DNA of 64,000 nt from Litorilinea aerophila (GCF_006569185.2 NZ_VIGC02000005.1:1-64000), one strand, 5' to 3'; counted from the first letter of the stretch, positions 51,973 to 61,275 are shown. Numbers and translations are program-made. Notes: generated by a model not told the origin, from the letters alone.

Positions 51973-53130
51973 CTACGGGATGCGCTGGTGGGCCACACAG
52001 AGGCGCCGCACCGCTTCCTCGTCCACCTGAATCCCCAGGCCCGGCCCGTCCGGCACTGGCACAAAACCGTCCTGCTGCTGGATGGGCTCCCGGCAGACAG
52101 TCTCCCGGATGATGCTGGGGGTGCGGTCGAACTCCATGACTGGCTCCTGCTGGTAGGGAAGGGGCTGGCGTGCCGTGGGGCAGGGTGGCACGGTGGCCAT
52201 GACGTGGAGGGTGGCGGCGATCATCACCGGCGAGCCCCACACATGCGCGTTGACCTGGACGCCGAAGGCGTTGGCCATCAGGGCCACATTGCGGAGTTCC
52301 GTAATGCCGCCCACGTTGATCACATCCGGCTGGGCAATGTCCAGGGCCCGGCGAGCCAAAAAGTCCCGAAAATCGAAGCGGGTGCGCAGCCCTTCGCCGC
52401 CGGCAATGGCCATGGGGACCGCCGCCTTGACCTGCAGGTAGCCGTCCACATCCTGCGCGGCCACCGGCTCCTCGAACCAGAGGATGTCGTAGGGCGCCAG
52501 CATCTGACCGATGCGGATGGCCGTGGCCGGGTTGTAGGCCTGGTTGGCATCCACCATCAGATGGACATCGGGGCCGATGGCCTCCCGGATGGCGGCCACC
52601 CGGCGCACATCCTCGGCCAGGCTGAGGCCGCCCACTTTGGTCTTCATGCCTCGGAAACCGGCCGCCACGTAGCCCCGGGCTTCCTCCAGCAGGCGGTGGG
52701 GGAACTCGCCTTCGGTGTAGTAAAGGCCCGTGGCGTAGACTGCGACCCGATCCCGCACCTGGCCGCCCAACAGTTCGTAGATGGGGCGCCCCAGGGCCTG
52801 GCCCGCGATGTCCCACAGGGCAATGTCCACGGCGCTGAGGGCACTGCCGCCAAAGCCGCCAGCCAGGTTGGCATTGTACAGGGTATGGTACATCCGGTGC
52901 CAGAGGGCGTTGCGCTGCATGGGATCCTGGCCCAGCAAGTGGGGCGCGAAGTAATCCCGTAAGATCGCGGCGGCCGGCCCGCTGATGCCCTCGCCCCATC
53001 CTACCAGGCCGGCGTCCGTCGTGATTTTGAGCAGCCCGGTGGCGCGATGGTCTGTCCACCCCTGGGACCAGCCGAAGGGGCGCTCCAGGGGGCTTTGCAA
53101 CAAAAAGGTCTCCATGGCGGTGATGCGCAT
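51973..53130 (-). CDS. mandelate racemase/muconate-lactonizing-family sugar-acid dehydratase
   Basis: 385 residues, SD AAGGAG. Enolase superfamily: KxK motif Lys163/Lys165 in GMKTKVG, metal ligands Asp194 (VDAN), Glu220 (WFEEP), Glu246 (AGGE), and His296 in AHVWG. Likely removes water from an acid sugar or epimerises a related substrate in the cytoplasm; the exact substrate cannot be read. Its gene is divergent from the sugar-acid cluster that begins at 53452, with repeat copy D between them. Confidence 0.87.
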   Translation of the reverse strand: MRITAMETFLLQSPLERPFGWSQGWTDHRATGLLKITTDAGLVGWGEGISGPAAAILRDYFAPHLLGQDPMQRNALWHRMYHTLYNANLAGGFGGSALSAVDIALWDIAGQALGRPIYELLGGQVRDRVAVYATGLYYTEGEFPHRLLEEARGYVAAGFRGMKTKVGGLSLAEDVRRVAAIREAIGPDVHLMVDANQAYNPATAIRIGQMLAPYDILWFEEPVAAQDVDGYLQVKAAVPMAIAGGEGLRTRFDFRDFLARRALDIAQPDVINVGGITELRNVALMANAFGVQVNAHVWGSPVMIAATLHVMATVPPCPTARQPLPYQQEPVMEFDRTPSIIRETVCREPIQQQDGFVPVPDGPGLGIQVDEEAVRRLCVAHQRIP

Positions 53131-53285
53131 GATGGGGTCTCCTTGTGATGGGCCGCTCCCAACCGGTCCGAAATGGAAAACGGCGGGGCGACGCGGTTTT
53201 TGGGCAGATTGTCCCCCTTTCTCCCGGAGTTGTCAACGTTCCCCGCCAGGAATTTACAGATCGGCCCAATTGACGCAAAATAGAC

Positions 53286-53390
53286 GTAGTAAATCCCGAC
53301 AGAAATTCGCCGATAGGTTCCACCAGAGGTAGCGCGCCCAGAGGGCACCCGGAATTTCTGCCGTGCTATTTACGCCAGACTGAAGTAGCA
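53286..53390 (-). repeat. dispersed hairpin repeat family R1, copy D
   Basis: On the minus strand it reads CAGTCTGGCGTAAATAGCAC near the start and TCTGTCGGGATTTACTAC at the end, almost the same as copy B 50 kb away. It lies between divergent genes and about 60 bp before the isomerase gene. Confidence 0.85.
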
Positions 53391-53451
53391 CGCGAACGCT
53401 GTCCACCCATGCCCAAATCTCCACCCAGACACCACCAAAAGGGGTTTCCAC

Positions 53452-54228
53452 ATGTCATCCATTCCCATTGCTCTCCAGCTCTACTCCGTCCGCCATGAGC
53501 TGGCCCAGGATCTGCGCGGCACCCTCCAGGCCGTGGCAGAGATGGGCTACGCCGGTGTGGAGTTCGCCGGCCCGCCCCAACACGACGCCCGGGACCTTCG
53601 GGCCCTCCTGGACGAGTTCGGCCTGGCCTGTTGCGGCTGGCACACGCCCTTCGCCCTGGTCCAGGACGACCGCCTGGCGGAGACGGTCGCCTTTCACCAG
53701 GCCCTGGGCAACGACAAGGTGATTGTGCCGGGCATCCCCGCCGAACTGCGCCAGACCCGGGACGACTGGCTCCGGCTGGCCGACTTTTTCAACCGGCTGG
53801 CGGACAAGCTGGCCCCCCACGGCCTGCGCACAGGCTACCACAACCACCACGTGGAGTTCCAGCCCCTGGAAGGGGAGGCGCCCTGGGATACCTTCTTCAG
53901 CCACACCGACCCCGCGGTGATCATGCAGCTGGACAACGGCAACGCCCTCTACGGCGGCGCGGACGTGGTGGAGATCATCCGCCGTTACCCCGGCCGCGCG
54001 GTGACCGTCCATCTCAAACCCTACTCCCGGGCCGCGGGCGCGGACAACCCGGTGCACGGCTTCCGTCCCCTCATCGGCGAAGATGAAATTCCGTGGGAAG
54101 CTTTCTTCCAGGCCTGCGAGAGCGTGGGGGGCACCCAGTGGTACATCGTGGAGTACGAGAGCGACGCCTATCCACCCCTGGAAGCGGTGAAGCGTTGCCT
54201 CCAGGCGCTACGGGCCATGGGCAAGTGA
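53452..54228 (+). CDS. sugar phosphate isomerase/epimerase (xylose-isomerase-like TIM barrel)
   Basis: 258 residues, SD AAAAGGGG. PF01261-type barrel: IALQLYSVRHELAQDLRGTLQAVAEMGYAGVEFAG at the start, GYHNHHVEFQPL (metal His/Glu), MQLDNGNALYGGADVVEIIRRYPGRAVTVHLKPY, and YIVEYES with the final Glu ligand. Close in shape to IolE/IolI-like enzymes. First gene of a plus-strand run of five catabolic genes with 10-50-bp gaps, interrupted only by a 90-bp space before the last. Confidence 0.85.
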   Translation: MSSIPIALQLYSVRHELAQDLRGTLQAVAEMGYAGVEFAGPPQHDARDLRALLDEFGLACCGWHTPFALVQDDRLAETVAFHQALGNDKVIVPGIPAELRQTRDDWLRLADFFNRLADKLAPHGLRTGYHNHHVEFQPLEGEAPWDTFFSHTDPAVIMQLDNGNALYGGADVVEIIRRYPGRAVTVHLKPYSRAAGADNPVHGFRPLIGEDEIPWEAFFQACESVGGTQWYIVEYESDAYPPLEAVKRCLQALRAMGK

Positions 54229-54238
54229 GGAGGGTGCC

Positions 54239-55423
54239 GTGAAGGTCACCGCCATTCAGACCTTCATCGTGGACGGGGGCTTCCGGCCGTGGACCTTCGT
54301 CAAGATGGAGACCGACGAACCGGGGCTCATCGGCTGGGGCGACTGCACCGACTGGGGCTCGCCCGGGCCGGTGGCCGCCACCGTGGAGCGGCTCAGCGAG
54401 CTGGTCATCGGTCGGGATCCCATGCAGGTGGAGGCCATCTGGTGGGACCTCACCGCAGCCACCATGCGCCATGTGGGCGGCATCGCCTGGAAGGCCATGG
54501 CCGGCATCGACTCCGCCCTGTGGGACATCCGGGGCAAGGCGCTGGGTGCGCCCGTCTGGCAGCTCCTGGGCGGCAAGATGCGGGATCGACTGCGCCTCTA
54601 CTGGTCCCACTGCGGCACGGTGCGCGCCCGTTTCGCCGACCGGCTGGGCCTGCCCCGGGTCGAGACCACCGACGACCTGCGCGCCCTGGCCGAGGAGGTG
54701 TTGGCCCGGGGCTTCACCGCCATCAAGACCAACCTCTTTCCCTTGCGGGACCGGCCGGAGACCCAGGCGCTCATGAGCCGCATGACCCACCACGGGGGCG
54801 ACGCGCCGCCGGAGGTCATCCGCAATGCTCAGGCCATTGTGGGCACCTTCCGGGAGGCCTTGGGGCCGGACGTGGGCATCGCCCTGGACGTGGCCTTCAC
54901 CTACCGGCTGGGGGGCGCCATCAAGCTGGCCCGGGCCCTGGAGCCCTATGAGCTGATGTGGCTGGAGACCGAGACCCTGGACCCGGAGGCGCTGCGGCTG
55001 GTGCGGGAATCCACCCGCACGCCCATCTGTACCGGCGAGAGCCTCTTCGGCACCCACCAGTACAAGCCCTATCTGCAGCTCCACGCCCAGGACATCATCA
55101 TGCCCGACCTGGCCTGGAACGGGTTGACCATGGGCAAGAAGATCGCGGACATGGCCCACGCCTACGACACCCTGGTGGCGCCCCACAACTGCCACAGTCC
55201 CCTCACCACCCTGGTCTCCGCCGCCCTGTGCGCCACCATCCCCAACTTTTACATCCTGGAATTCGACGTGGATGACCCGCCCTGGCGGGACGAGATCATG
55301 ACCCACCCCCTGGAGATTGAAGATGGCTTCTTGAAGCTAAGCGACCGGCCCGGCCTGGGCTCGGACCTGATCGAGGCGGAGCTGCGCAAGCATCCGCCAG
55401 GGCACTATCCGGGCGTGCGCTGA
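54239..55423 (+). CDS. enolase-superfamily dehydratase (galactonate/mannonate dehydratase-like)
   Basis: 394 residues with GTG start 10 bp after the previous stop (GAGGAGGG overlaps it). MR/MLE fold: Lys163 with Asn165 in AIKTNLF, metal ligands Asp217 (ALDVAF), Glu243 (WLETET), Glu267 (TGESLF), and His316 in APHNCHSP. The HNCHSP loop is typical of D-galactonate dehydratase-like members. Dehydrates an aldonic acid to a 2-keto-3-deoxy acid. It overlaps functionally with the MR/MLE enzyme at 51973, but the active-site Lys pattern differs (KxN versus KxK), so the substrates should differ. Confidence 0.87.
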   Translation: MKVTAIQTFIVDGGFRPWTFVKMETDEPGLIGWGDCTDWGSPGPVAATVERLSELVIGRDPMQVEAIWWDLTAATMRHVGGIAWKAMAGIDSALWDIRGKALGAPVWQLLGGKMRDRLRLYWSHCGTVRARFADRLGLPRVETTDDLRALAEEVLARGFTAIKTNLFPLRDRPETQALMSRMTHHGGDAPPEVIRNAQAIVGTFREALGPDVGIALDVAFTYRLGGAIKLARALEPYELMWLETETLDPEALRLVRESTRTPICTGESLFGTHQYKPYLQLHAQDIIMPDLAWNGLTMGKKIADMAHAYDTLVAPHNCHSPLTTLVSAALCATIPNFYILEFDVDDPPWRDEIMTHPLEIEDGFLKLSDRPGLGSDLIEAELRKHPPGHYPGVR

Positions 55424-55474
55424 TTTAATCCATCTACCAACATCGTGCTGTTGGCACCCAAGAAAGGATCTCCC

Positions 55475-56248
55475 ATGAACGTTGCCATCATGGCCTACAC
55501 CTTCAACCCCCTCTGGCGGGATGGCCGCCTGGATCTCTTCGGCTATCTGGAAAGCTGCCGATATCGCTACGGCCTCCAGTATGCCGACCTCTGGAACCAC
55601 ATGTTCGCCAGTATCGAAGACGAGTACGTGGCCAAGGTCAAAGATGGGTTGGCCGAGCGGGAATTGACTGTGGCCAACCTGGCCGTGGACGGTGCCCACA
55701 TCTGGGATCCGGACCCCGATGTGCGGGAGAAGCACTACCAGAATGCCCTGGCCCACATGCGGGTGGCCGAGGCCCTGGGCGCGCAGACCCTGCGCATCGA
55801 CGCCGGCGGCAGCCGGGACGCCCAGACCTTCACCGACGAGGAGTTTGACTTCATCGTCCAGCGCTACCGGGAGTACGCGCAGCGGGCCCATGATCACGGC
55901 TATCGGATCGGGCCGGAAAACCACTGGGGCCCCACCACCAACCCGGTGGTCCTCAAACAGCTGTGTGAGGCCGTGGATCATCCAGCCTTCGGCGTGTTGC
56001 TCCACAGCGAACGGTGGCAGGGCCAGGAGGCGGAGCGGGGCGATGAGCTGGTGGCGCCGTGGACCATGCACACCCACTTCGGTCGCGGTGTCCTGGAAAG
56101 CCGACTGGACGCCAAGCTGGACCTCCTGGAGGGCGCGGGCTACCAGGGCTGCTGGAGCATCGAGCATCCCAGCACCGGCTACAGCGAGCCAGCCCTGTTG
56201 CTGGCCCTGCTGCGGGATGCGCTGGAGCGGCGGCGGGTGGCTGGTTGA
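55475..56248 (+). CDS. second xylose-isomerase-like TIM-barrel protein
   Basis: 257 residues from ATG 55475 (AAAGGA upstream). Start MNVAIMAYTFNPLWRDGRLDLFGYLESCRYRYGLQYADLWN, the metal region GYRIGPENHWGPTTN (Glu/His), FGVLLHSERW, and GCWSIEHPSTGYSEP with the final Glu. Belongs to PF01261. It lies between the galactonate-type dehydratase and a methyltransferase; a sugar epimerase or isomerase role in the same pathway is expected. Confidence 0.82.
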   Translation: MNVAIMAYTFNPLWRDGRLDLFGYLESCRYRYGLQYADLWNHMFASIEDEYVAKVKDGLAERELTVANLAVDGAHIWDPDPDVREKHYQNALAHMRVAEALGAQTLRIDAGGSRDAQTFTDEEFDFIVQRYREYAQRAHDHGYRIGPENHWGPTTNPVVLKQLCEAVDHPAFGVLLHSERWQGQEAERGDELVAPWTMHTHFGRGVLESRLDAKLDLLEGAGYQGCWSIEHPSTGYSEPALLLALLRDALERRRVAG

Positions 56249-56257
56249 CCGATATCC

Positions 56258-57190
56258 ATGACGGACGCCCCCGCGCGTTACTACGGGGGCGCCCCCTCCT
56301 CTACCGTGATGGACGACATCATTTCGCGCAAAATCGCCCGGGCCCTGTGGAAGATCTACCGGCGGCCCGAACGCCCGTCCCCGTGGACCCAGGGCGGCAA
56401 CCTGCCCTGGAATGACCTGGCCTTTTCGGAGCGAATGCTGCGGGAGCACCTGGATGAATCCCACGGCGCGGCATCCCGCGTCACGGCAGAGCGTATGCGC
56501 CAGATCGACTGGCTCTGGCAGGCGCTGGGACTGCAGCCCGGCATGCACCTCTGCGACGTCACCTGTGGGCCGGGCCTCTACGCGGTGGAGTTGGCCCGGC
56601 GAGGCTGCCGGGTCACCGGCTACGACTTCAGTCCCGCGGCCATCGCCTATGCCCGGGAGCTGGCCGAGCGGGAGGGCGTGGCCGACCGCTGTACGTTCGT
56701 TGAACAGGACGTGCGGCAGGTGGCATGGCCGGCCCAACACTTCGACGCGGCCCTCTTTCTCTACGGCCAGCTGGCTGTCTTCCCCCGGGAGGAAGCCCGT
56801 CACCTCCTGGCCCAGATCGCCCACTCCCTCAAGCCGGGCGCTTCCCTCTGTGTGGAACTGCTCAACCAGGAGCGGGTGGACAAAACCGACAGCAACTGGT
56901 GGTTTACCGACAACACCGGCCTGTGGGGGGATGGTCCGTTCCTGCACCTGGGCGAGCGCTTCTGGGATGCCCAGGCTGAACTCTCCATGGAGCGCTACTA
57001 CATCCTCCACCTGGAAAGTGGCGAGCTCAACGAGATCCACCTTTGCGACCAGACCTACGCCGTCGAGACCATGGTGGCGATGATGCAGCAGGCCGGCTTC
57101 GACCACGTCCGCTATTATCTGGACTGGGCTGGTCTGCCCCTGTACGATGCAGAAGAGTGGATCGTGTACGTGGCTACGGTGGGGGGATAG
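56258..57190 (+). CDS. class I SAM-dependent methyltransferase
   Basis: 310 residues. Rossmann motifs: MHLCDVTCGPGLYAVELARRG (motif I), VTGYDFSPAAIAYARE (motif II), TFVEQDVRQVAWPAQHFDAALFLYGQLAVF (motifs III-IV), LKPGASLCVELLN. An N-terminal ~75-residue helical part (ERPSPWTQGGNLPWNDLAFSERMLREHLDESHGAAS) precedes the fold. It is unusual to find a small-molecule methyltransferase inside a sugar-acid operon; it might act on an O-methylated sugar pathway or be an independent passenger. Start has only a weak SD. Confidence 0.82.
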   Translation: MTDAPARYYGGAPSSTVMDDIISRKIARALWKIYRRPERPSPWTQGGNLPWNDLAFSERMLREHLDESHGAASRVTAERMRQIDWLWQALGLQPGMHLCDVTCGPGLYAVELARRGCRVTGYDFSPAAIAYARELAEREGVADRCTFVEQDVRQVAWPAQHFDAALFLYGQLAVFPREEARHLLAQIAHSLKPGASLCVELLNQERVDKTDSNWWFTDNTGLWGDGPFLHLGERFWDAQAELSMERYYILHLESGELNEIHLCDQTYAVETMVAMMQQAGFDHVRYYLDWAGLPLYDAEEWIVYVATVGG

Positions 57191-57209
57191 GTGGCTGGGG
57201 GATTGGGCG

Positions 57210-57262
57210 ATCCTTTCACCCAATCCCCCAATCCCCTAATCTTCAATCTTCAATCTTTAACC
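57210..57262. repeat. CTTCAAT/CAATCCCC micro-repeat before the uxuA-like gene
   Basis: CCCAATCCCCCAATCCCCTA followed by ATCTTCAATCTTCAATCTTT. Same unit as at 28832 and 31622. Confidence 0.6.
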
Positions 57263-57280
57263 TGCCCAGGGAGGTGCACC

Positions 57281-58264
57281 ATGTACATCCAGGACACCAT
57301 GCGTTGGACCGATTTGGACGATGACCGGCTCCGTTTCTATCGGGCCCTCAGCGTGGACATGATCCAGCTGGACATCCGCAGCGGCGTAAGCACCGTGGAC
57401 TCGCCGTTGGGCCAGGCCTTGCGTGCGGGCCGGGACTGCACGGCCGATTTCGAGCAGGCCCGGGAGCGGGTCGAGGCCCACGGTATGCAGCTCAACGCGG
57501 TGGTGATGTCCTGCTGGCCGGAGATCACCCTGGGCAGGCCAGACATGGACGAGAAGATCGAGGCCTGGTGCCGGATGTTGGAGTCCCTGGGGCGGGCCGG
57601 GATCCCCCACCTGGGCTGGAACTTCAAGCCCATGGGCAACTTCCGTACCACGTCTGAAATCGGGCGGGGCGGGGTGCAGTACAGCACCTTCGACTACGAC
57701 GAATTCATGCGGAACCGCCCGCCGCAACACACGCCGCCGGTCTCCGAGGAGGAGATGTGGGCACGGATGGAGAAGTTCTTGCGGGCGGTGATTCCCGTGG
57801 CAGAGCGGGCCGGGGTGCGCATGGCCCTCCACCCGGACGACCCGCCGGTGCCGGAGCCGCTAGGTGGCGTGGCCCAGATCTGTTCCACCCTGGAGCAGTT
57901 TCGCCGCATCTTCGACCTGGTGCCCAGCCCCAGCCACGCCATGATCTTCTGCCAGGGCTGCATGACCGAGCTGCTGGGTACCGGCGTCTACGACGCCATC
58001 GTGGAAATGGCCTCCCAGGGGAAGATCGCGTGGGTTCACTTCCGTAACGTGCGGGGACGCCTGCCCCACTTCGCCGAGGTCTTCATCGACGAAGGGGATA
58101 TCGACATGCGCCGGGCCATGGAACTATACCGGGACCACGGCTTCAACGGCCCCTACATGCTGGACCACACGCCCCGTTTTCCCCAGGCTGACTCGGAGCA
58201 GGTGGGCCGGGCCTACGCCAACGGTTACATCCGCTGCCTGATCCAGACGGTCTATGGCCGTTGA
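57281..58264 (+). CDS. uxuA: mannonate dehydratase-like enzyme (UxuA family)
   Basis: 327 residues from ATG 57281 with GGGAGG upstream. UxuA landmarks: MALHPDDPPVPEPLG (HPDDPP), FCQGCMTE, KIAWVHFRNVRG, FIDEGDIDMRRAMELY and GPYMLDHTPRF. It dehydrates D-mannonate to 2-keto-3-deoxy-D-gluconate in uronate catabolism. Somewhat shorter than E. coli UxuA (394). It closes the catabolic run; KDG kinase or aldolase genes are not adjacent, although the DapA-family gene at 10.8 kb could in principle act as a KDG-type aldolase. Confidence 0.85.
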   Translation: MYIQDTMRWTDLDDDRLRFYRALSVDMIQLDIRSGVSTVDSPLGQALRAGRDCTADFEQARERVEAHGMQLNAVVMSCWPEITLGRPDMDEKIEAWCRMLESLGRAGIPHLGWNFKPMGNFRTTSEIGRGGVQYSTFDYDEFMRNRPPQHTPPVSEEEMWARMEKFLRAVIPVAERAGVRMALHPDDPPVPEPLGGVAQICSTLEQFRRIFDLVPSPSHAMIFCQGCMTELLGTGVYDAIVEMASQGKIAWVHFRNVRGRLPHFAEVFIDEGDIDMRRAMELYRDHGFNGPYMLDHTPRFPQADSEQVGRAYANGYIRCLIQTVYGR

Positions 58265-58352
58265 GATTGCGACGGAGGCGGAGCACGCAGGGCTGTCCGG
58301 TTTCCACCTGGATGCAAAGCGTGCTCCGCGGTGCCTTCCCGGCTCAACGAGT

Positions 58353-59009
58353 TTACACGGCGGGCACCAGCAGGGCCACCTGGGTTTCGTCCGGCAGGGA
58401 GCTCTTGGTGAGTTTGAGGGTCTCCTGGGGCTCCGGCGCCGAGATGCCCAGCTCCTTGAGGAACTTTTCCACCGGGTCGAGCTTGCTCAGCCACTCCACC
58501 TGGAGTTGGGGATGGGCATAGTGCATGGGGATCACGAGCTTGGGCTCGAACATCCCCACCACCTCCACAGCCCGGGCCGCGTCCAGGGTCGTGCCTCCGC
58601 CCACGGGCACCATCAGCACGTCCACCTCACCCAGGTTCAGCTCCTCGATCTCCGACTGGGCGGGCACTTCGCCCAGGTCGCCCAGGTGGCCTACAATGAA
58701 ATTGTCGAATTCAAAGAAATAGATCACGTTCCGTTCCCGGTCTCCGTTGGAGCGGGCGCGGTGGTAGGTGGTGGCACCGGTGATGAAGACATTTTTGATT
58801 TCGTATTCGCCTGGCCCACGCAAAATTTTGGGCTCACCGGTGATACGGTCCACGCCGTTGTGGCCAGGGCGGTCGTGGCTGACGGTGACGATGTCGGCAC
58901 GGATCTTGGGCATCTGAATGCCCACCGATTTATCGTAGGGATCGCAGACGACGGTAACGCCGCCCTCCCGGATACGAAAACAGGATAGCCCATACCAGGT
59001 AATGTCCAT
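58353..59009 (-). CDS. MBL-fold metallo-hydrolase-like protein (UlaG/UPF0173 type)
   Basis: 218 residues. [12 protein letters not shown] at the start and VVCDPYDKS, then [10 protein letters not shown] in place of the canonical HxHx[48 protein letters not shown]. This is the reduced beta-lactamase-fold group common in Chloroflexota and Firmicutes. With two of the metal ligands missing in the first motif its hydrolase activity is uncertain. Single gene, divergent from the PH-domain gene. Confidence 0.8.
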   Translation of the reverse strand: MDITWYGLSCFRIREGGVTVVCDPYDKSVGIQMPKIRADIVTVSHDRPGHNGVDRITGEPKILRGPGEYEIKNVFITGATTYHRARSNGDRERNVIYFFEFDNFIVGHLGDLGEVPAQSEIEELNLGEVDVLMVPVGGGTTLDAARAVEVVGMFEPKLVIPMHYAHPQLQVEWLSKLDPVEKFLKELGISAPEPQETLKLTKSSLPDETQVALLVPAV

Positions 59010-59138
59010 GACAACTCCTTGCCCTGCTTCGTGATGAGCTGGAAGCTCCCCTTCTGGGGGGAAGTCCGAATTTGGAACAAATGTTTGGGCGCACTATACC
59101 CCACTTTGGGCATGGCGACAAGATCGGTGGGGCTTGGG

Positions 59139-59248
59139 GGTGTAGTTCAAGTTGGGGGCAGGATTCGGACCCTACCGACACCTGGTGCGGGCAGATCCGG
59201 TAGGGGCGGGGTTTGTCCCGTCCGCTTGCTCCAAAGTTGAAATACACC
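59139..59248. repeat. 110-bp palindromic element with imperfect terminal inverted repeats (family R3)
   Basis: Left end GGTGTAGTTCAAGTT and right end AAGTTGAAATACACC match as inverted repeats in 13 of 15 positions. The interior holds GGTAGGGGCGGGGTTTGTCCC. It lies in the 437-bp divergent gap between the MBL and PH-domain genes; the rest of that gap shows no gene. Confidence 0.6.
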
Positions 59249-59446
59249 CGGGGCTTGGGGCATGGTTCACCGTCACCTCCCGGGCAAAATGGCGCACCCG
59301 CTCCACATAGCTATGGTAGCACCCTGTGGGCAGGTTTTCAACGGCGGACGGGCATGGCGGTTGCGCAGCCCAGGGCCCGGTGTTATGATGAAATCCTGGG
59401 ATCGGCCACCGGAGGAAGACCGGGGAACACGGAAGGAGTACAAGCC

Positions 59447-59995
59447 ATGGAACGCGATGAAATTCGGAAAATTGTCACCGCCCAATTCTACCAATCGTTG
59501 GCGGAAAGTGGTGTCCAGATCGACGCCATCCCCACGACCCAGCTCCAGGCCATTGTCAACGCCCTGGCCGACAGCATCTTCGCTGCCTTCGACGCCCTGG
59601 AAGAAGAAGACAGCGCCGCGGGCGCCCGCCCCCGCAACGCCGCGCCCCCTGCCATAGATGAACCGCCGGAAGAGGTCCTCTGGCAGGGCCGACCCTACCT
59701 GACCATCGGCGTTCGCTACGAGCTGACCACCCAGCGCATCCGCATCATCCGGGGCATTTTGGGCAAGAACATCGAAGAGATCGAACTGGTGCGGGTGCGG
59801 GATACCAAGGTCAAGCAGCACCTGGGTGAGCGCGCCCTGAACGTGGGGGACATCACTATTTATAGCACCGATCCCACCACGCCCGAGCTTGTGCTCCACA
59901 ACGTCAAAAATCCGGTGGAGGTGCGGGAGTTGATCCGCAAAGCCGCCCTGGAGGAGAAGAACCGCCGGGGACTTCACTATCGCGAGGAGATGTAA
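59447..59995 (+). CDS. PH-domain protein
   Basis: 182 residues from ATG 59447, SD AAGGAG eight bases upstream. Residues 1-75 are helical and acidic (MERDEIRKIVTAQFYQSLAE ...), then a Pro/Arg linker. Residues ~85-170 form a bacterial PH (bPH) domain: EEVLWQGRPYLTIGVRYELTTQRIRIIRGILGKNIEEIELVRVRDTKVKQHL, GDITIYSTDPTTPELVLHNVKNPVEVRELIRKA. Soluble, without the membrane helices usual for YdbS-type proteins. Twelve bp upstream of the inositol-monophosphatase-like gene, so one operon. Function unknown. Confidence 0.8.
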   Translation: MERDEIRKIVTAQFYQSLAESGVQIDAIPTTQLQAIVNALADSIFAAFDALEEEDSAAGARPRNAAPPAIDEPPEEVLWQGRPYLTIGVRYELTTQRIRIIRGILGKNIEEIELVRVRDTKVKQHLGERALNVGDITIYSTDPTTPELVLHNVKNPVEVRELIRKAALEEKNRRGLHYREEM

Positions 59996-60007
59996 GGACT
60001 GGATACC

Positions 60008-60871
60008 ATGAGTCTGGAAGCAGAAATGGAAACGCCGCCTATTGAAGCCGTCATCGCTGTGGCCCGGCAGGCCGGCCAGCTGGTCTGGCGCATGCAGCGC
60101 CAGGGGCTCCAACAGATCCGAGAGAAATCCAGCGCCATCGATCTGGTCACCGAGGCCGACGTGGCCAGCGAGAACCTCATCCGCCAGGCCCTTCAGGACC
60201 TGGCCCCCCACATCGGTTTTTGGGGCGAGGAGAGCAATCACCGGCCGGATGATGAGTATTTTTGGATTGTGGATCCCATCGATGGGACCATCAATTTTGC
60301 CAACCAGGTGCCTTTTTGCGCCGTGAACATCGCCCTCAACCGGGGCGAGACCACCCTGCTGGGGGTCACCCTGGAGCTGCCTGCCCAGCGGGTCTTTTGG
60401 GCCGTCCGGGGACAGGGCGCCTTCGTGCGGGAGCCCTCCGGCGTGGAACGACCCCTGGCTGTCAACCGGCGCACGGAGCTGGCCCAGGCTCTCCTCACCA
60501 CCGGCTTCCCCTATCACCGGGCCACCCATGCCGATAACAACAGTGCGGAATTCACCTACTTTTTGACCCGAGCCCAGGCGGTGCGTTGTATGGGCGCAGC
60601 GGCCCTGGATCTGGCCTACGTGGCGGCTGGTGCCTTTGCCGGCTACTGGGAAGGCTGGCTCAACCCGTGGGATGCCGCGCCGGGCGTGCTCATGGTGCGC
60701 GAGGCCGGGGGACGGGTGACCGACTACAACGGCGCCGAATGGACCCTCTCCAGCTCCAGCCTGATCGCCAGCAACGGCCAGCCCTCCCTCCACGAAGCCC
60801 TGCTCCGGGGCATCCAGTCGGCCCGGGCCGGCCTCCCCAGCACCCTCCTACCGGACGCGGCGACCGCTTGA
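60008..60871 (+). CDS. inositol monophosphatase-family phosphatase
   Basis: 287 residues. Metal and catalytic motifs: DLVTEADVASE, WGEESNH (Glu), WIVDPIDGTINFANQVPFCAVNIAL, and GWLNPWDAAPGVLMVREAGG (final Asp). Li-sensitive Mg-dependent family acting on inositol-1-phosphate, fructose-1,6-bisphosphate, histidinol phosphate or PAP; the residues seen do not separate these. Ends 467 bp before the next convergent gene. Confidence 0.88.
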   Translation: MSLEAEMETPPIEAVIAVARQAGQLVWRMQRQGLQQIREKSSAIDLVTEADVASENLIRQALQDLAPHIGFWGEESNHRPDDEYFWIVDPIDGTINFANQVPFCAVNIALNRGETTLLGVTLELPAQRVFWAVRGQGAFVREPSGVERPLAVNRRTELAQALLTTGFPYHRATHADNNSAEFTYFLTRAQAVRCMGAAALDLAYVAAGAFAGYWEGWLNPWDAAPGVLMVREAGGRVTDYNGAEWTLSSSSLIASNGQPSLHEALLRGIQSARAGLPSTLLPDAATA

Positions 60872-61015
60872 GTCCACCCTCTGGGGTTACCATCTTTGCC
60901 GATTGGGTTTGATGGTTCTGCTGCGAAAAGGTTGAATAGGACGCGGACCCACGCCGATGAACGCTGATTAGGGCCATTCTTTCCTGCGTTTCTTTGCGCC
61001 TTTGATTCCACCGCC

Positions 61016-61275
61016 ACCCACGGCGGGCCGGAGACCCGCCCTACATATTCGCCGCGTCCGGTCTACGCGGATGGCGGCCCCTGTCGTAGGTGCGGTCTCC
61101 GGCCGCACGGTGATGCTCGGAAGGGCCTCCGTGCCCGCCCGCTGTCGCTGCGCAGCCCGACATAGCGCCCGTTCCCGTAGGGGCGGGCCGCCGTGCCCGC
61201 CCGCTGTGGCCCATCGCGAAAGGGTACCGGTTTGCGGTAGGGGCGGCTCCCAGCCGCCCGAGGATGCCGGACCCA
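61016..61275. repeat. array of GTAGGGGCGGG palindromic repeats (family R3)
   Basis: Successive short inverted repeats: GGCGGGCCGGAGACCCGCC, GTCGTAGGTGCGGTCTCCGG, CCGTGCCCGCCCGCTGTCG, GTAGGGGCGGGCCGCCGTGC, GTAGGGGCGGCTCCCAGCCG. Each is a GC-rich hairpin with a GTAGG lead. No gene is seen in the 60872-61338 gap; the array lies between convergent genes. Confidence 0.7.

Noticed and set aside
50993-53323. A 776-codon frame joining YihY with sequence across the MR/MLE gene
   Set aside because: The upstream part is an out-of-frame shadow of the enolase-superfamily gene 51973-53130. YihY begins at ATG 51946.
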